The notes: a model not told the origin generated them from the sequence alone. A stretch of DNA of 64,000 nt from Sphingopyxis panaciterrulae (GCF_014199295.1 NZ_JACIJH010000006.1:62001-126000), one strand, 5' to 3'; counted from the stretch's first letter, positions 35,289 to 46,604 are shown. Numbers and translations are program-made.

Positions 35289-35453
35289 TAAATCGGCATC
35301 GCCCATCCCCGTTCGCCCCCCCCCCCCCCCGCCTTTGGGGGGGGGACAGGCTCTGTGCTTGTCGAAGGGCTGTTCTTTCCTTGCGAGGCCGAAAAGAAAA
35401 AACGGTGCTTCGACAAGCTCAGCACGAACGGTAGAAAGGGTGATGCCGATTTA
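35289..35453. repeat. Nested inverted repeat with C15/G9 core
   Basis: Outer 16-base arms (35289-35304 and 35438-35453) are inverted copies with one mismatch. Inside lie C15 at 35316-35330, six bases, then G9 at 35337-35345, and a CTTGTCGAAG/CTTCGACAAG REP-type pair around 35357-35417. Confidence 0.7.
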
Positions 35454-35608
35454 GGGCTCGCTGCTCTAGTCGCAGCATCACCCCATCCAACTGCGTCTGG
35501 AGCATAGTCATCTCTACTTGAAAAGCATGTGCTCCGGCGAAGGCGGGGATGCACGGGTTGTTCATGGCGCTTCAGCCTAACCCGATCACGCTCGGCAAGG
35601 CCTCATAT

Positions 35609-35631
35609 CCTTCCCCCATCGAGGGGGAAGG
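35609..35631. repeat. GC hairpin of the CCTTCCCCC family
   Basis: CCTTCCCCC (35609-35617) pairs with GGGGGAAGG (35623-35631) around ATCGA. It is the same hairpin as in copy A with one loop change, 11 bases before the end of the MFS gene on the minus strand. Confidence 0.75.
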
Positions 35632-35641
35632 CGAAACGGCC

Positions 35642-36913
35642 TCAGTCGCAGGCCTTGTGGAGTTTCCACGCGAGCCAGGCGGACAGCAGGCACATGGCGG
35701 CGACCATCAGCAGCGTGTCGTCGATCGTCAGGCCGAGACCGATGAGCAGGCTGAGGACCAGCGTCGCGGCGACCATGAAGCCCGAATTGACGATATTGTT
35801 CGCGGCGACGGTGCGCGCCGTCTGCGACTTGGCGACGGTCGTGGTCAGGAAGGCGTAGAGCGGCACGACGAACATGCCGCCGGCGATGGCGATGCCGAGC
35901 AGGTCGAGGATGACGCGGTCGCCGGCGGTCAGCGACAGGAATTCGCGCCAGTTCATCAGCGTGCCGTCGCGGTGCGGCCAGCCCTTCACCGACCACCAGA
36001 GGTCGAGCACGAACAATCCCATCACGATCACCGATCCCGGCGAATAGCGCGCCGACACCCGCCCCTTGAGCAGGCGGTTGACGACGATCGAGCCGATGGC
36101 GACGCCGACCGAGAAGATGGCGGTGAACAGCGTCGCGACGGTGTTGTCGGCGGCGAGCGCATTTTTGACCAGCGGCGGGAACTGCGCGGCGAGGATCGCA
36201 CCGATCGCCCAGAAGAAGCTGATCGAGACGATGGCGAGGAACAGCCGCGGGATGTGCATCGTCGAACTGACGATCTGCCACGAGGAGCGGAAGACATTAT
36301 GGTCGATGACCAGGTCGCGCGCCTCCGCCTCGGGCGGAGCGGGCGGCACGAGGCTGGCGGTCAGGCGGCCGACGACGGCGACCGCGACGATGCCGACGAT
36401 CGCATGATGCGGCGCGATCAGCCCGCCGGCGATGGTGCCGCCGAGGATCGCGATATAGGTCCCCGCCTCGACCCAGCCGGTGCCCGAGAGCACCTCGTCG
36501 TCCTGTAGATGCTGGGGCAGGATCGCATATTTGATCGGCCCGAAGAAGGTCGAGTGCATCCCCATCGAAAAGAGCGCGAGCAGCATGAGCGGGACATTGT
36601 GCAGCCAGATGCCCGCGCCGCCGACGATCATGATCCCGATTTCGGCGGTCTTGATGAGCCGGATTATCCACGTCTTGTCGCGGCTGTCGGCGAGTTGCCC
36701 GGCGAGCGCGGAGAAGAGGAAGAAGGGCAGGATGAAGAGCCCGCCCGCCAGTGCGTTGAACCACGCCTCGGTCTCCGGATCCTTGTAGATGGTGAAGGTG
36801 ACGAGGATCACCATCGCCATCTTGTAGAAATTGTCGTTGAAGGCGTTGAGGAATTGGGTCGCGAACAGGGGCAGGAACCGGCGTTGCTTCAAAAGCGCGA
36901 AGGAACCGGTCAT
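35642..36913 (-). CDS. MFS transporter, LplT-like (lysophospholipid family)
   Basis: A 423-residue protein with 12 predicted helices. The N-terminus SFALLKQRRFLPLFATQFLN...AFNDNFYK is the fingerprint of LplT-type transporters, which flip lysophospholipids inward for re-acylation; in many bacteria the same module is fused to an acyltransferase and acyl-ACP synthetase, here it stands alone. STFFGPIKYAILPQ (about 115-128) is also typical. ATG 36913 is the start just before this signature. It is divergent from pgsA, another phospholipid gene. Confidence 0.85.
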   Translation of the reverse strand: MTGSFALLKQRRFLPLFATQFLNAFNDNFYKMAMVILVTFTIYKDPETEAWFNALAGGLFILPFFLFSALAGQLADSRDKTWIIRLIKTAEIGIMIVGGAGIWLHNVPLMLLALFSMGMHSTFFGPIKYAILPQHLQDDEVLSGTGWVEAGTYIAILGGTIAGGLIAPHHAIVGIVAVAVVGRLTASLVPPAPPEAEARDLVIDHNVFRSSWQIVSSTMHIPRLFLAIVSISFFWAIGAILAAQFPPLVKNALAADNTVATLFTAIFSVGVAIGSIVVNRLLKGRVSARYSPGSVIVMGLFVLDLWWSVKGWPHRDGTLMNWREFLSLTAGDRVILDLLGIAIAGGMFVVPLYAFLTTTVAKSQTARTVAANNIVNSGFMVAATLVLSLLIGLGLTIDDTLLMVAAMCLLSAWLAWKLHKACD

Positions 36914-37060
36914 GCGAAGCCCACTCTTGTTGCCCGAACGCGCGACCGGCGCTGCCGCTGCGGGCAATTCGGTTGTCGCTTGGGGGGCTTATCGGCTAGG
37001 GCAGATGGGGTCAAAGCCCATTTTGGAACAGTCGCACCTCCCGGGCGGGAATCAGGAACC

Positions 37061-37636
37061 ATGCTCAGCCTTCCGAACCTGTTGACCTTGTCGCGAATCC
37101 TCGCGGTGCCGATTCTGCTGTTCCTGCTCTGGCCCGGCGCGCGCGAGGATATGCGCCACCAGCCGCTGCCACTCGACTATGCCTTTGCCTTCGCACTCTA
37201 TTGTCTGATGGGCATTACCGATTATTTTGACGGTTATGTGGCGCGGGCGCGCGGCACCGTGTCGCGGCTGGGCATTTTCCTCGACCCGATCGCCGACAAG
37301 ATCATGATCGCGGCGGTGATATTGCTGCTGGTCTTCACCCGCGACGTGGACGGCTGGCATGTGATCGCGGCACTCATCATCCTGCTGCGCGAGATCATCG
37401 TGTCGGGGTTGCGCGAATTTCTGGCGACGCTGCAGGTGTCGATGCCGGTGACGCGGCTCGCCAAGTGGAAGACGGCGTGCCAGCTCGTCGCCTTCGGCGC
37501 GCTGATCCTGGCCGGGGCCCTGCCGATGTGGCCGTGGGTCAAGACGGTCGGTCTCGCCTCGCTGTGGGGTGCGGCGGTGCTGACGCTGATTACCGGCTGG
37601 GATTATCTGCGCGTCGGCCTCAAGCATATGGATTGA
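37061..37636 (+). CDS. pgsA: CDP-diacylglycerol-glycerol-3-phosphate 3-phosphatidyltransferase
   Basis: A 191-residue inner-membrane enzyme making phosphatidylglycerophosphate, first step to phosphatidylglycerol. The CDP-alcohol phosphatidyltransferase motif D-x2-DG-x2-AR-x8-G-x3-D-x3-D is exact: Asp54, Asp57, Gly58, Ala61, Arg62, Gly71, Asp75, Asp79. The N-terminal LPNLLTLSRI and hydrophobic helices fit PgsA. The open frame runs upstream, but ATG 37061 gives the family start. Only four bases separate it from moaD. Confidence 0.95.
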   Translation: MLSLPNLLTLSRILAVPILLFLLWPGAREDMRHQPLPLDYAFAFALYCLMGITDYFDGYVARARGTVSRLGIFLDPIADKIMIAAVILLLVFTRDVDGWHVIAALIILLREIIVSGLREFLATLQVSMPVTRLAKWKTACQLVAFGALILAGALPMWPWVKTVGLASLWGAAVLTLITGWDYLRVGLKHMD

Positions 37637-37640
37637 ACCG

Positions 37641-37898
37641 GTGACGCTCGACATCGCCTATTTCGCCTGGGTGCGCGAGCGGATGGGGATGGCGGCCGAA
37701 ACGGTCGCGCTGCCCGCCGGAATCGCGACGGTCGGCGACCTCGTGCGCTGGCTGGCGGCGCGCGACGCGCGCGGGGCGCGGGCCTTTGCCGAGCCGGGGC
37801 GGATTCGCGCGGCGGTGGACGGCGCGATGGTCGGGGCGGACGCGCCGATCGGCGATGCGGGCGAGGTCGCGCTGTTTCCGCCGGTGACCGGGGGATGA
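37641..37898 (+). CDS. moaD: Molybdopterin synthase sulfur carrier subunit
   Basis: An 85-residue ubiquitin-like protein with the required C-terminal Gly-Gly (PPVTGG), which is adenylated and thiocarboxylated by MoeB and donates sulfur to precursor Z. The start is GTG at 37641. It shares four bases with moaE (ATGA), so the two subunits are made together. moaC and moeA lie 20 kb away in this window. Confidence 0.94.
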   Translation: MTLDIAYFAWVRERMGMAAETVALPAGIATVGDLVRWLAARDARGARAFAEPGRIRAAVDGAMVGADAPIGDAGEVALFPPVTGG

Positions 37899-38335
37899 TC
37901 CGCGTCGCGGTCCGCGCGGAAGCGATCGACGTCGCGGCCGAACTGGCGGCGCACGACGCCGGCGGCCACGGGGCGAGCGCGAGCTTCGTCGGGCGGGTGC
38001 GCGGCGATGGCGGGCTGACCGAATTGTTCCTGGATCATCATCCGGCGATGACCGCGGCCGGGCTGACCGCGCTGGCAGAGGAAGCGGCGCGGCGCTGGAC
38101 GCTGGACGCATCGACCCTGATCCACCGGGTCGGGGCGATGGCGCCCGGCGACACGATCGTGCTGGTGCTGGCGAGCAGCCGCCATCGCGCCGAAGCGCTG
38201 GCGGCGTGCGAATATCTGATCGACCGGCTGAAGACCGACGTGATGCTGTGGAAGCGCGAGAGTTTTGCCGATGGGCGCGTCGCGTGGGTCGAGGAACGCG
38301 GGGCGGACCGCGCGCGGGCGGCGCGCTGGGGGTAG
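37895..38335 (+). CDS. moaE: Molybdopterin synthase catalytic subunit
   Basis: A 146-residue subunit that binds MoaD and inserts two sulfurs into precursor Z to give molybdopterin. GASASFVGRVRGDGGLTEL (about 27-45), LDHHPAM, the IHRVGAMAPGD segment (about 78-88) and MLWKRESFADG with the active-site Lys near 117 are family features. It is the last gene of the pgsA-moaD-moaE run. Confidence 0.95.
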   Translation: MIRVAVRAEAIDVAAELAAHDAGGHGASASFVGRVRGDGGLTELFLDHHPAMTAAGLTALAEEAARRWTLDASTLIHRVGAMAPGDTIVLVLASSRHRAEALAACEYLIDRLKTDVMLWKRESFADGRVAWVEERGADRARAARWG

Positions 38336-38375
38336 GAAGTGGCTCATTGCCACTCCCTGCCTTCGTCATGCTGAC

Positions 38376-38544
38376 CTTGTTTGGCGCTTATCGCTTTCGC
38401 ATCCGTAATCCCGTCATTGCGAGCGGAGCGAAGCCAATCCAGAGTGCGCGCAAACCGCTCTGGATTGCTTCCCCCGGCTTTCGCCGGCGTCGCAATGACG
38501 AAGTAAGGAGGCCTACGGATGGCAAGGGATAAGCGCCAAACAAG
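38376..38544. repeat. Nested palindromic cassette downstream of moaE
   Basis: Outer arms begin with a perfect 17-base inverted pair (38376-38392 and 38528-38544), then an imperfect stretch and ATCCGTA/TACGGAT (38401-38407 and 38514-38520). Inside sits a second inverted repeat with GTCATTGCGAGC-type arms (38413-38444, 38458-38499). The 169-base unit lies between moaE and oxyR. Confidence 0.8.
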
Positions 38545-38591
38545 TGCAGGGTGACGAGGCATAAAGAGCCTGTCGGTTGAACGTCCGGGGT

Positions 38592-39497
38592 TCAATCCCC
38601 CTTATGCTTGCGGAAGATATCGGCGAGCATCCGGAATTCGTCGGCGCGGGGACTGCCCTTGCGCCAGACGAGCGCGATGGTGCGCCAGTCATGATCGGAG
38701 GCGAGCGGGCGGGTGTCGATGTCGGTGTGGTCGAGGATGCCGGCCTCGATCGCCATCTGCGGTAACATGGTGATGCCGAGGCCGTTGTCGACCATCTGGA
38801 CGAGCGTGTGAAGCGAGGTACCCATCATCCGGGCGCCGGCGCGCAGTTCGGGCCGGTTGCACGCGGCGAGCGCATGATCCTTCAGGCAATGCCCGTCCTC
38901 GAGCATCAGCAGTTGCGACGGGTCGAGCTGGTCGGCGGTGACCATCGCCGGCAGGTCTTCGGCCTGGTCGCCGGGAAAGGCGACGAACAGCGCGTCGTCG
39001 AACAGATTTTCGGCCTCCACGTCGCCGCAGGCATAGGGGAGGGCGAGGAGGACGCAGTCGACCATGCCGTGATGGAGCGATTCGCACGCCTGCGCGCTCG
39101 GTTCCTCGCGCAGGAAGAGCTTGAGCGACGGCCGCTCCTTGCGCAGTCGCGGCAGCAGACCGGGGAGCAGGAAGGGCGCAATGGTCGGGATGACGCTCAT
39201 CCGCAGCTCGCCGACGAGCGGGGCCGCGGCGGCGGCGGCCATGTCGGCAAGTTCCTCGGCCTCGCGCAGCACGCGGTGCGCCTTTTCGACGATGGCGTTG
39301 CCCAGCTTGGTGAAGCGCACGACGCGGCGGGTGCGCTCGACGAGCGTCTGGCCGAGCAGCGTCTCGAGCTCGCGGATGCCCGCCGACAGCGTCGACTGGG
39401 TCACGTTGCAGGCGTCGGCGGCGCGGCCGAAATGGCCATGCTCGTGCAGCGCGACGAAATATTGCATCTGCTTCAGCGAAGGGAGGTAGTTCTGCAT
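38592..39497 (-). CDS. oxyR: Hydrogen peroxide-responsive LysR-type regulator OxyR
   Basis: A 301-residue transcription factor. An N-terminal winged-helix domain (about 5-70, QMQYFVALHEHGHFGRAADA) precedes the substrate domain. The redox cysteines of OxyR are present with the right spacing in LEDGHCLKDHALAAC: Cys204 and Cys213, corresponding to E. coli Cys199 and Cys208, whose disulfide activates the protein. It controls peroxide defence genes and probably itself. The upstream region has a GGATT-N5-AATCC palindrome. It is divergent from the EF-hand gene. The last codons form a stem with the following sequence that may end the transcript. Confidence 0.93.
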   Translation of the reverse strand: MQNYLPSLKQMQYFVALHEHGHFGRAADACNVTQSTLSAGIRELETLLGQTLVERTRRVVRFTKLGNAIVEKAHRVLREAEELADMAAAAAAPLVGELRMSVIPTIAPFLLPGLLPRLRKERPSLKLFLREEPSAQACESLHHGMVDCVLLALPYACGDVEAENLFDDALFVAFPGDQAEDLPAMVTADQLDPSQLLMLEDGHCLKDHALAACNRPELRAGARMMGTSLHTLVQMVDNGLGITMLPQMAIEAGILDHTDIDTRPLASDHDWRTIALVWRKGSPRADEFRMLADIFRKHKGD

Positions 39498-39523
39498 TGA
39501 TCGGATATAGCAATGATGGGGTA

Positions 39524-39538
39524 GGATTTAAACAATCC
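39524..39538. promoter_or_regulatory. Small palindrome in the oxyR / EF-hand divergent region
   Basis: GGATT-TAAAC-AATCC lies 27 bases upstream of oxyR in AT-rich sequence and contains a T-N11-A pattern as LysR-type sites do. It may be the autoregulatory OxyR site, but the match is loose. Confidence 0.3.
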
Positions 39539-39619
39539 GTTCGATAATTATTGCTGCGGAGCGGCTGGAATTGACCCGCGACCGGCGGCGCGTGTAACGC
39601 TTGCGGCGGGGAGGAGCAT

Positions 39620-40087
39620 ATGGCGGTTTCGCGATTTCTGGCCGGTGGGTTCGCGACGGCGCTGCTGCTGACCGGCGGGGTGTTCCTGTGGAAGGGGCAC
39701 AGCCAGGTCGCCGAGCAGCGCGCGCTGCCGGCGCCGCCGCCGAAGCTGCCCGCGATCCCGGTCGCCGGTCCGAACGCCCCGAAGCGCGGCGCTGCGCCGC
39801 CCGAACTGCCCGCCGCGAAACAGGAAACGCGCGAGGAGCGGCGTTTCAACCGCTACGACCGCGACCGCAACGAACGGATCAGCCGGGTCGAGATGATGGC
39901 GACGCGCAGCGCCGCATTCCGCAAGCTCGACGCCAATGGCGACAATCTGCTGAGCTTCGAGGAATGGGCAGTGGCGACGAGCGACCGCTTCGCGGGGGCC
40001 GATGCCGACAAGTCGGGCGACCTGACTCGCACCGAATTCGCGACGACGGCGCCGAAGCGGAAGCCGAAGCCGACGTGTAGTTGTTGA
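39620..40087 (+). CDS. EF-hand calcium-binding exported protein
   Basis: A 155-residue protein with an N-terminal hydrophobic signal or anchor (about 8-24) and a Pro-rich linker (about 35-65). Three canonical 12-residue EF-hand loops follow: Asp80 to Glu91 (DRDRNERISRVE), Asp104 to Glu115 (DANGDNLLSFEE) and Asp128 to Glu139 (DADKSGDLTRTE); each has acidic residues at positions 1, 3 (Asn in the second) and 12. It should bind calcium in the periplasm. The tail is basic and ends CSC. No enzyme domain is visible. Confidence 0.85.
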   Translation: MAVSRFLAGGFATALLLTGGVFLWKGHSQVAEQRALPAPPPKLPAIPVAGPNAPKRGAAPPELPAAKQETREERRFNRYDRDRNERISRVEMMATRSAAFRKLDANGDNLLSFEEWAVATSDRFAGADADKSGDLTRTEFATTAPKRKPKPTCSC

Positions 40088-40104
40088 GCGACTGCGAACG
40101 GCCC

Positions 40105-41454
40105 CTAGGCGGCCACGCCGTCGGCCAGCTTCATCCATTCAGCCAGCGCCCCGCCCGCGCGCCGGGTGTAGCCGAGCTTGCGATCCTTTTTGCGGACGTC
40201 GTCGGGGAGCGGGGGGAAGAGGCCGAAATTGACGTTCATCGGCTGATAGCTCGCGGCGTCGGCGCCGCCGGTGATATGGCCGAGCAGCGCGCCGAGCGCG
40301 GTTTCGGACGGCGGCGGGGGCAGGGAGCGGCCGGCCAGTTCGGCGGCGGCGAAGCGCGCGGCGATCAGGCCGATGGCGGCGCTTTCGACATAGCCTTCGC
40401 AGCCGGTGATCTGCCCCGCGAAGCGGATGTGCGGTGCGGTTTTCAGGCGGAGCTGGCCGTCGAGCAGTTCGGGCGAGCGGATGAAGCTGTTGCGGTGGAG
40501 CCCGCCCAGCCGCGCGAATTCGGCCTTTTCGAGACCGGGAATGGTGCGGAACAGCCGCACCTGTTCGGCGTGCTTCAACTTGGTCTGGAAGCCGACCATG
40601 TTCCACAGCGTGCCGAGCGCATTGTCCTGGCGGAGCTGGACGACCGCCCAGGGCCAGCGGCCGGTGCGCGGATTGTCGAGCCCGACGCCCTTCATCGGGC
40701 CGAAGCGCAGCGTGTCGGGGCCGCGTTCGGCCATGACCTCGATCGGCATGCAGCCTTCGAAATAGGGGGTGTCGGTCTCCCATTCCTTGAAGCCGGTCTT
40801 CTCGCCGTCGACCAGCCCCTGGACGAAGGCATAATATTGGTCCTTGTCCAGCGGGCAGTTGATATAGTCCTTGCCGTCGCCGATCGGCCCGACCTTGTCC
40901 CAGCGGCTCGCCATCCAGGCGACGTCCATGTCGATCGTGTCGCGATAGACGATCGGCGCGATGGCGTCGAAGAAGGCGAGCGAATCCTTGCCCGTCGCGG
41001 CGCCGATGCTGGCGGCGAGGCCTTCGGCGGTCAGCGGGCCGGTGGCGACGATGACCGGCCCGGCGGAGGGCAGCGCGTCGATGCGCTCGCGGACGACGGA
41101 GACGTTCGGATGTTCCGACAGCGCGCGGGTGACGCCGCCCGCGAAGAGGTCGCGGTCGACCGCGAGGGCCGAGCCGGCGGGGAGCTTCGTCGCGTCGGCC
41201 TGCCGCATGATAAGCGAGCCGAGCGCGCGCATCTCGCGGTGGAGCAGGCCGACGGCGTTGCTGTCGCCGTCGTCGCTGCGAAAGCTGTTCGAGCAGACCA
41301 TTTCGGCGAGCGCATCGCCCTGATGCGCGGGGGTCGTGCCCGCGCCGCCGCGCATTTCGGACAGTCGGACGCGGAAGCCCGCCTCGGCGAGCTGCCAGGC
41401 GGCTTCGGAGCCCGCGAGTCCGCCGCCGATGATATGGATGTCGTGGTCCGCCAT
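40105..41454 (-). CDS. trmFO: Methylenetetrahydrofolate-tRNA-(uracil-5-)-methyltransferase
   Basis: A 449-residue flavoprotein that makes ribothymidine at tRNA position 54 using methylenetetrahydrofolate. It starts with [15 protein letters not shown] (about 6-20, FAD-binding) and has the [20 protein letters not shown] segment, [10 protein letters not shown], and a catalytic region with [13 protein letters not shown] (about 340-352) and [15 protein letters not shown], all TrmFO features. E. coli uses TrmA instead, so TrmFO marks the Gram-positive/alphaproteobacterial style. Divergent from the YhhN gene, 75 bases between starts. Confidence 0.95.
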   Translation of the reverse strand: MADHDIHIIGGGLAGSEAAWQLAEAGFRVRLSEMRGGAGTTPAHQGDALAEMVCSNSFRSDDGDSNAVGLLHREMRALGSLIMRQADATKLPAGSALAVDRDLFAGGVTRALSEHPNVSVVRERIDALPSAGPVIVATGPLTAEGLAASIGAATGKDSLAFFDAIAPIVYRDTIDMDVAWMASRWDKVGPIGDGKDYINCPLDKDQYYAFVQGLVDGEKTGFKEWETDTPYFEGCMPIEVMAERGPDTLRFGPMKGVGLDNPRTGRWPWAVVQLRQDNALGTLWNMVGFQTKLKHAEQVRLFRTIPGLEKAEFARLGGLHRNSFIRSPELLDGQLRLKTAPHIRFAGQITGCEGYVESAAIGLIAARFAAAELAGRSLPPPPSETALGALLGHITGGADAASYQPMNVNFGLFPPLPDDVRKKDRKLGYTRRAGGALAEWMKLADGVAA

Positions 41455-41529
41455 TTACCCTATCCGTTGACTTGCGCCCAATCGCCCGCGCACTAGGCGG
41501 GTTGACGGCAAGATGCAAAGGGGCGGACG

Positions 41530-42213
41530 ATGAACACAGCGGTCGGGAGCGGAACGGCGGACTGGGATCGGGCGCGGGGACTGTGGATATTGGCGCTGGT
41601 CGGCGGGATCAGCTTTTTCGCGGCGGTGCTGATGCGCTGGGACGGGCCGGCGATCTGGGCGTGGAAGACGAGCGGGGTCGGCCTGCTCGCGCTGTGGGCC
41701 GCGGCCAATGCGCGAAGCCGTGACGGCTGGATGATCGCCGCGGCGCTGGGCTTCGGGGCACTCGGCGACTGGCTGCTCGACGCGGTCGGCATGATGCCGG
41801 GCGCGGCCGCCTTTGCCGTGGGACACCTGATCGCCATCGCGCTTTACCTGCGCAACCGGCGACCGAAGCCGACCGGGTCGCAGCAACTGCTCGTCGCGCT
41901 GACCGTGCCGCTGGCGCTGGTCATCGCCTGGGCGCTGACGAAGAGCGCGCCGGCCGACCAGATGGGCGCAGCGGTCGGCTATACCGCGATCGTCGCGGCG
42001 ATGGCGGCTTGCGCCTGGGCCAGCGGCTTTCCGCGCTATCGCACCGGGATTGGCGCGATGCTGTTCCTCGGCAGCGACCTGTTCATCTTCGCGGGCGAGG
42101 GCGGTGCCCTGTCCAAAAGCGTGACGATGTGGCTGGTCTGGCCGCTCTATTTCGGCGGGCAGGCGCTGATCGCCCGGGGTGTGGTCGGGACGCTGCGCCG
42201 CGGAAGCGCCTGA
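41530..42213 (+). CDS. YhhN/TMEM86 family membrane protein (lysoplasmalogenase-like)
   Basis: A 227-residue membrane protein with about eight helices. WKTSGVGLLALWAA (about 45-58), ALGFGALGDWLLDAVG (about 72-87), GHLIAIALYLRN and GAMLFLGSDLFIFA (about 176-189) are the conserved segments of the YhhN family; the acidic residues in GDWLLD and SDLF probably form the active site. Eukaryotic relatives hydrolyse lysoplasmalogen; bacterial function is untested. Confidence 0.85.
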   Translation: MNTAVGSGTADWDRARGLWILALVGGISFFAAVLMRWDGPAIWAWKTSGVGLLALWAAANARSRDGWMIAAALGFGALGDWLLDAVGMMPGAAAFAVGHLIAIALYLRNRRPKPTGSQQLLVALTVPLALVIAWALTKSAPADQMGAAVGYTAIVAAMAACAWASGFPRYRTGIGAMLFLGSDLFIFAGEGGALSKSVTMWLVWPLYFGGQALIARGVVGTLRRGSA

Positions 42214-42286
42214 CGTTCAGGCGGGGGCGGGGCGGGTTCGCCCGCGAGCAGCGCCTCGATATCGGGGATCGGGCGGCCGGGTTTCC

Positions 42287-43129
42287 CTATCCGTCCCATG
42301 CCGCGATCGTCGTGCGGTGGAGCAGACGGTCATGGCCGTCGTAGCCGCCGGTCGCGCGATGGAGGACCGAACGGTTGTCCCACATGACGAGCGTGTTCGC
42401 CTCCCATTGGTGGCTATAGCGGAATGGCTCGCTGCCCTGCCATTGCACCAGTTCGTAGAGGAGGGGCAGCGCCTCCGCATCGTCCATGTCTTCGATGCCG
42501 ATGATGTAGCCGGCGCAGCCGAACAGTCCCTCGCGGCCGGTTTCCGGGTGCTTGCGGATGATCGGGTGCGTCTGCGTTGCCAGCGCTTCCTCGCCCGAAC
42601 GGATGTCCATGCTGCGGCCCGCATCCCGCGTACCGTACATGCCCGATGGAGCATAGCCGCCGCGCGCGCTGTGGATTGCCATTTTTCCTTCGATCCGGGC
42701 ACGCAGCGTATCGGGCATTGCGTCGAGCGCGGCGTGCTGATTCGCGAAGTCGGTATTGCCGCCGACCGGAGGAATGGTGAGGCCGAACAGGCAGGTGCCT
42801 GCTGGCGGACGCGCCTGAAAGCTCCAGTCGCTGTGCCAGTTTTCGGCGAACAGCGGCGCGGTCTCGTCGGCGCGGCGTTTGACCGCGATGATATGCTTTC
42901 GGCCGGGAATGGGCTTGATGAAAGGATCGTCGCCGAAACCGCCGAAATAGCCGGTGAAGCGTTCGAGATCGTCGTCGCTCATCCTCTGATCGGGGAAAGC
43001 GAGGACGTGATGGTCGAGCCAGGCGGCGCGGATGTCGGCGATGGTCTCGGGGGCGAGCGGGCGGGTGAGGTCGACGCCGGTCACGCGCGCGCCGCACGCC
43101 TGGCCGCTGGGGGTGATGGCGATCGTCAT
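42287..43129 (-). CDS. TauD/TfdA family 2-oxoglutarate/Fe(II) dioxygenase
   Basis: A 280-residue cytoplasmic dioxygenase. The iron-binding triad is His99-x-Asp101 (NWHSDWSF) and His257 (DNRSVLHRAT), with Arg residues near 268-272 (DRLLHRTTI) to bind 2-oxoglutarate, and a start VTGVDLTRPLAPETI as in TauD. The substrate may be a sulfonate or aromatic ether, and nothing nearby decides. ATG 43129 begins the standard N-terminus; no ribosome site is seen. It converges with the YhhN gene. Confidence 0.88.
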   Translation of the reverse strand: MTIAITPSGQACGARVTGVDLTRPLAPETIADIRAAWLDHHVLAFPDQRMSDDDLERFTGYFGGFGDDPFIKPIPGRKHIIAVKRRADETAPLFAENWHSDWSFQARPPAGTCLFGLTIPPVGGNTDFANQHAALDAMPDTLRARIEGKMAIHSARGGYAPSGMYGTRDAGRSMDIRSGEEALATQTHPIIRKHPETGREGLFGCAGYIIGIEDMDDAEALPLLYELVQWQGSEPFRYSHQWEANTLVMWDNRSVLHRATGGYDGHDRLLHRTTIAAWDG

Positions 43130-43275
43130 GGAAGGAAGGTGCGCCGATTGGTGGGGGGCGTCAATCGGGGGATATGGCGGATGATGGAACCACCGTCCTT
43201 CCCCTTTATGGGGGGCAGCGAGACTTGCCAGCTTGCTGGCTAGTATAGTGGAAACGAAGCTCGCGTCATTGGTAA

Positions 43276-43380
43276 TCGTCACCCTGAACTTGTTTCAGGG
43301 TCCATGGCCTGCCCTCGAAACAAACGCAGCGTAAAAGGAAAGAGCCGGCCATGGATGCTGAAACAAGTTCAGCATGACGA
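43276..43380. repeat. Two-hairpin repeat (BIME-like)
   Basis: 34-base arms (43276-43309 and 43347-43380) are inverted copies with four mismatches. The mismatches are paired so that each arm also folds alone: CCCTGAACTTGTTTCAGGG in the left, GCTGAAACAAGTTCAGC in the right. Confidence 0.85.
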
Positions 43381-43467
43381 TCTTTATGGGATGAACGTCA
43401 GGTCCACGTGACTAGGGTCAGGACCTATAAACGCCGTCCCGGTCCGAGGCCGATGATGCCATGACGA

Positions 43468-43542
43468 ACCGTCACCCCCATCCAACTCCGCCTAATCGCT
43501 TCGCGATAAGGCTTCGTATCCTTCCCCCATCAAGGGGGAAGG
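43468..43542 (-). repeat. Family copy A repeated in inverse orientation
   Basis: Over 75 bases this is the inverse complement of 31648-31722 with two mismatches (by my count). It ends with the hairpin CCTTCCCCC/GGGGGAAGG, next to the end of the DUF952 gene. Confidence 0.9.
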
Positions 43543-43554
43543 GCGCGCGCATTA

Positions 43555-43859
43555 TCAATCCCGCTTGCTGAGGCCCACGACCGCGTGCATCGGCAATTCG
43601 CCATAGAGGTGGGGAAAGAGGGCGCCGCCGCGCGATTCTTCCCAGCGGACGGCATCGCCGAGCGGGCCGAGGTCGACCTCGGCGATGCGCAGGTCGCGTT
43701 CGTCGGCGAAATGCTTTGCCAGCGTGCCTTCGAGCTGGTCGGCGGTCGACAGGTGGATATAGCCGTCGGCGACGTCGACCGGCGCGCCGCGAAATACGCG
43801 CTCGCGCTCGAAATCGGCCCATTGCTGGGCGGTCAGTATCTTGAAGGCGGTGGCGGCGG

Positions 43860-43863
<4 letters not shown>
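43555..43863 (-). CDS. DUF952 family protein
   Basis: A 102-residue protein. AFKILTAQQWADFERERVFRG, DVADGYIHLSTADQ (about 31-44), AKHFADERDLRIAEVDL (about 49-65) and FPHLYGELPMHAVV (about 82-95) match DUF952, a glutathione-S-transferase/ADP-ribosyl-like small domain of unknown role. Its start overlaps the stop of gyrA by four bases, so it is translated from the gyrA message. Confidence 0.9.

Positions 43864-46604
<2,741 letters not shown>

Larger units (their letters stand above)
35110..35641. other. Repeat-filled intergenic region without a gene
   Basis: A 532-base stretch with no credible gene. It holds the hairpin CTCCCCCTTGATGGGGAG (about 35138-35155) followed by GCAGCGAGACTTG, an ATTCCTCTTGAGGAAT palindrome (about 35197-35212), the nested repeat at 35289-35453 with a C15 run and a G9 run, fragments of the copy-A repeat at 35466-35495 and the hairpin at 35609-35631. 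It looks like a landing zone for the palindromic repeats of this genome. Confidence 0.75.
43130..43554. other. Intergenic region filled with palindromic repeats
   Basis: A 425-base stretch between the dioxygenase start and the DUF952 stop. It contains three repeats: a broken GC hairpin followed by GCAGCGAGACTTG (43198-43233), a pair of hairpins (43276-43380) and the second copy of repeat A (43468-43542). No gene or RNA is apparent. Confidence 0.75.

Noticed and set aside
38559..38607. tRNA-like structure at the end of oxyR (GCATAA/TTATGC arms and a T-arm-like GGGGTTCAATCCCC)
   Set aside because: Only 49 bases; no anticodon or D-arm. It is better read as a hairpin at the oxyR gene end.
40081..41496. 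Long plus-strand frame opposite trmFO
   Set aside because: A GC-driven shadow; TrmFO motifs are on the other strand.
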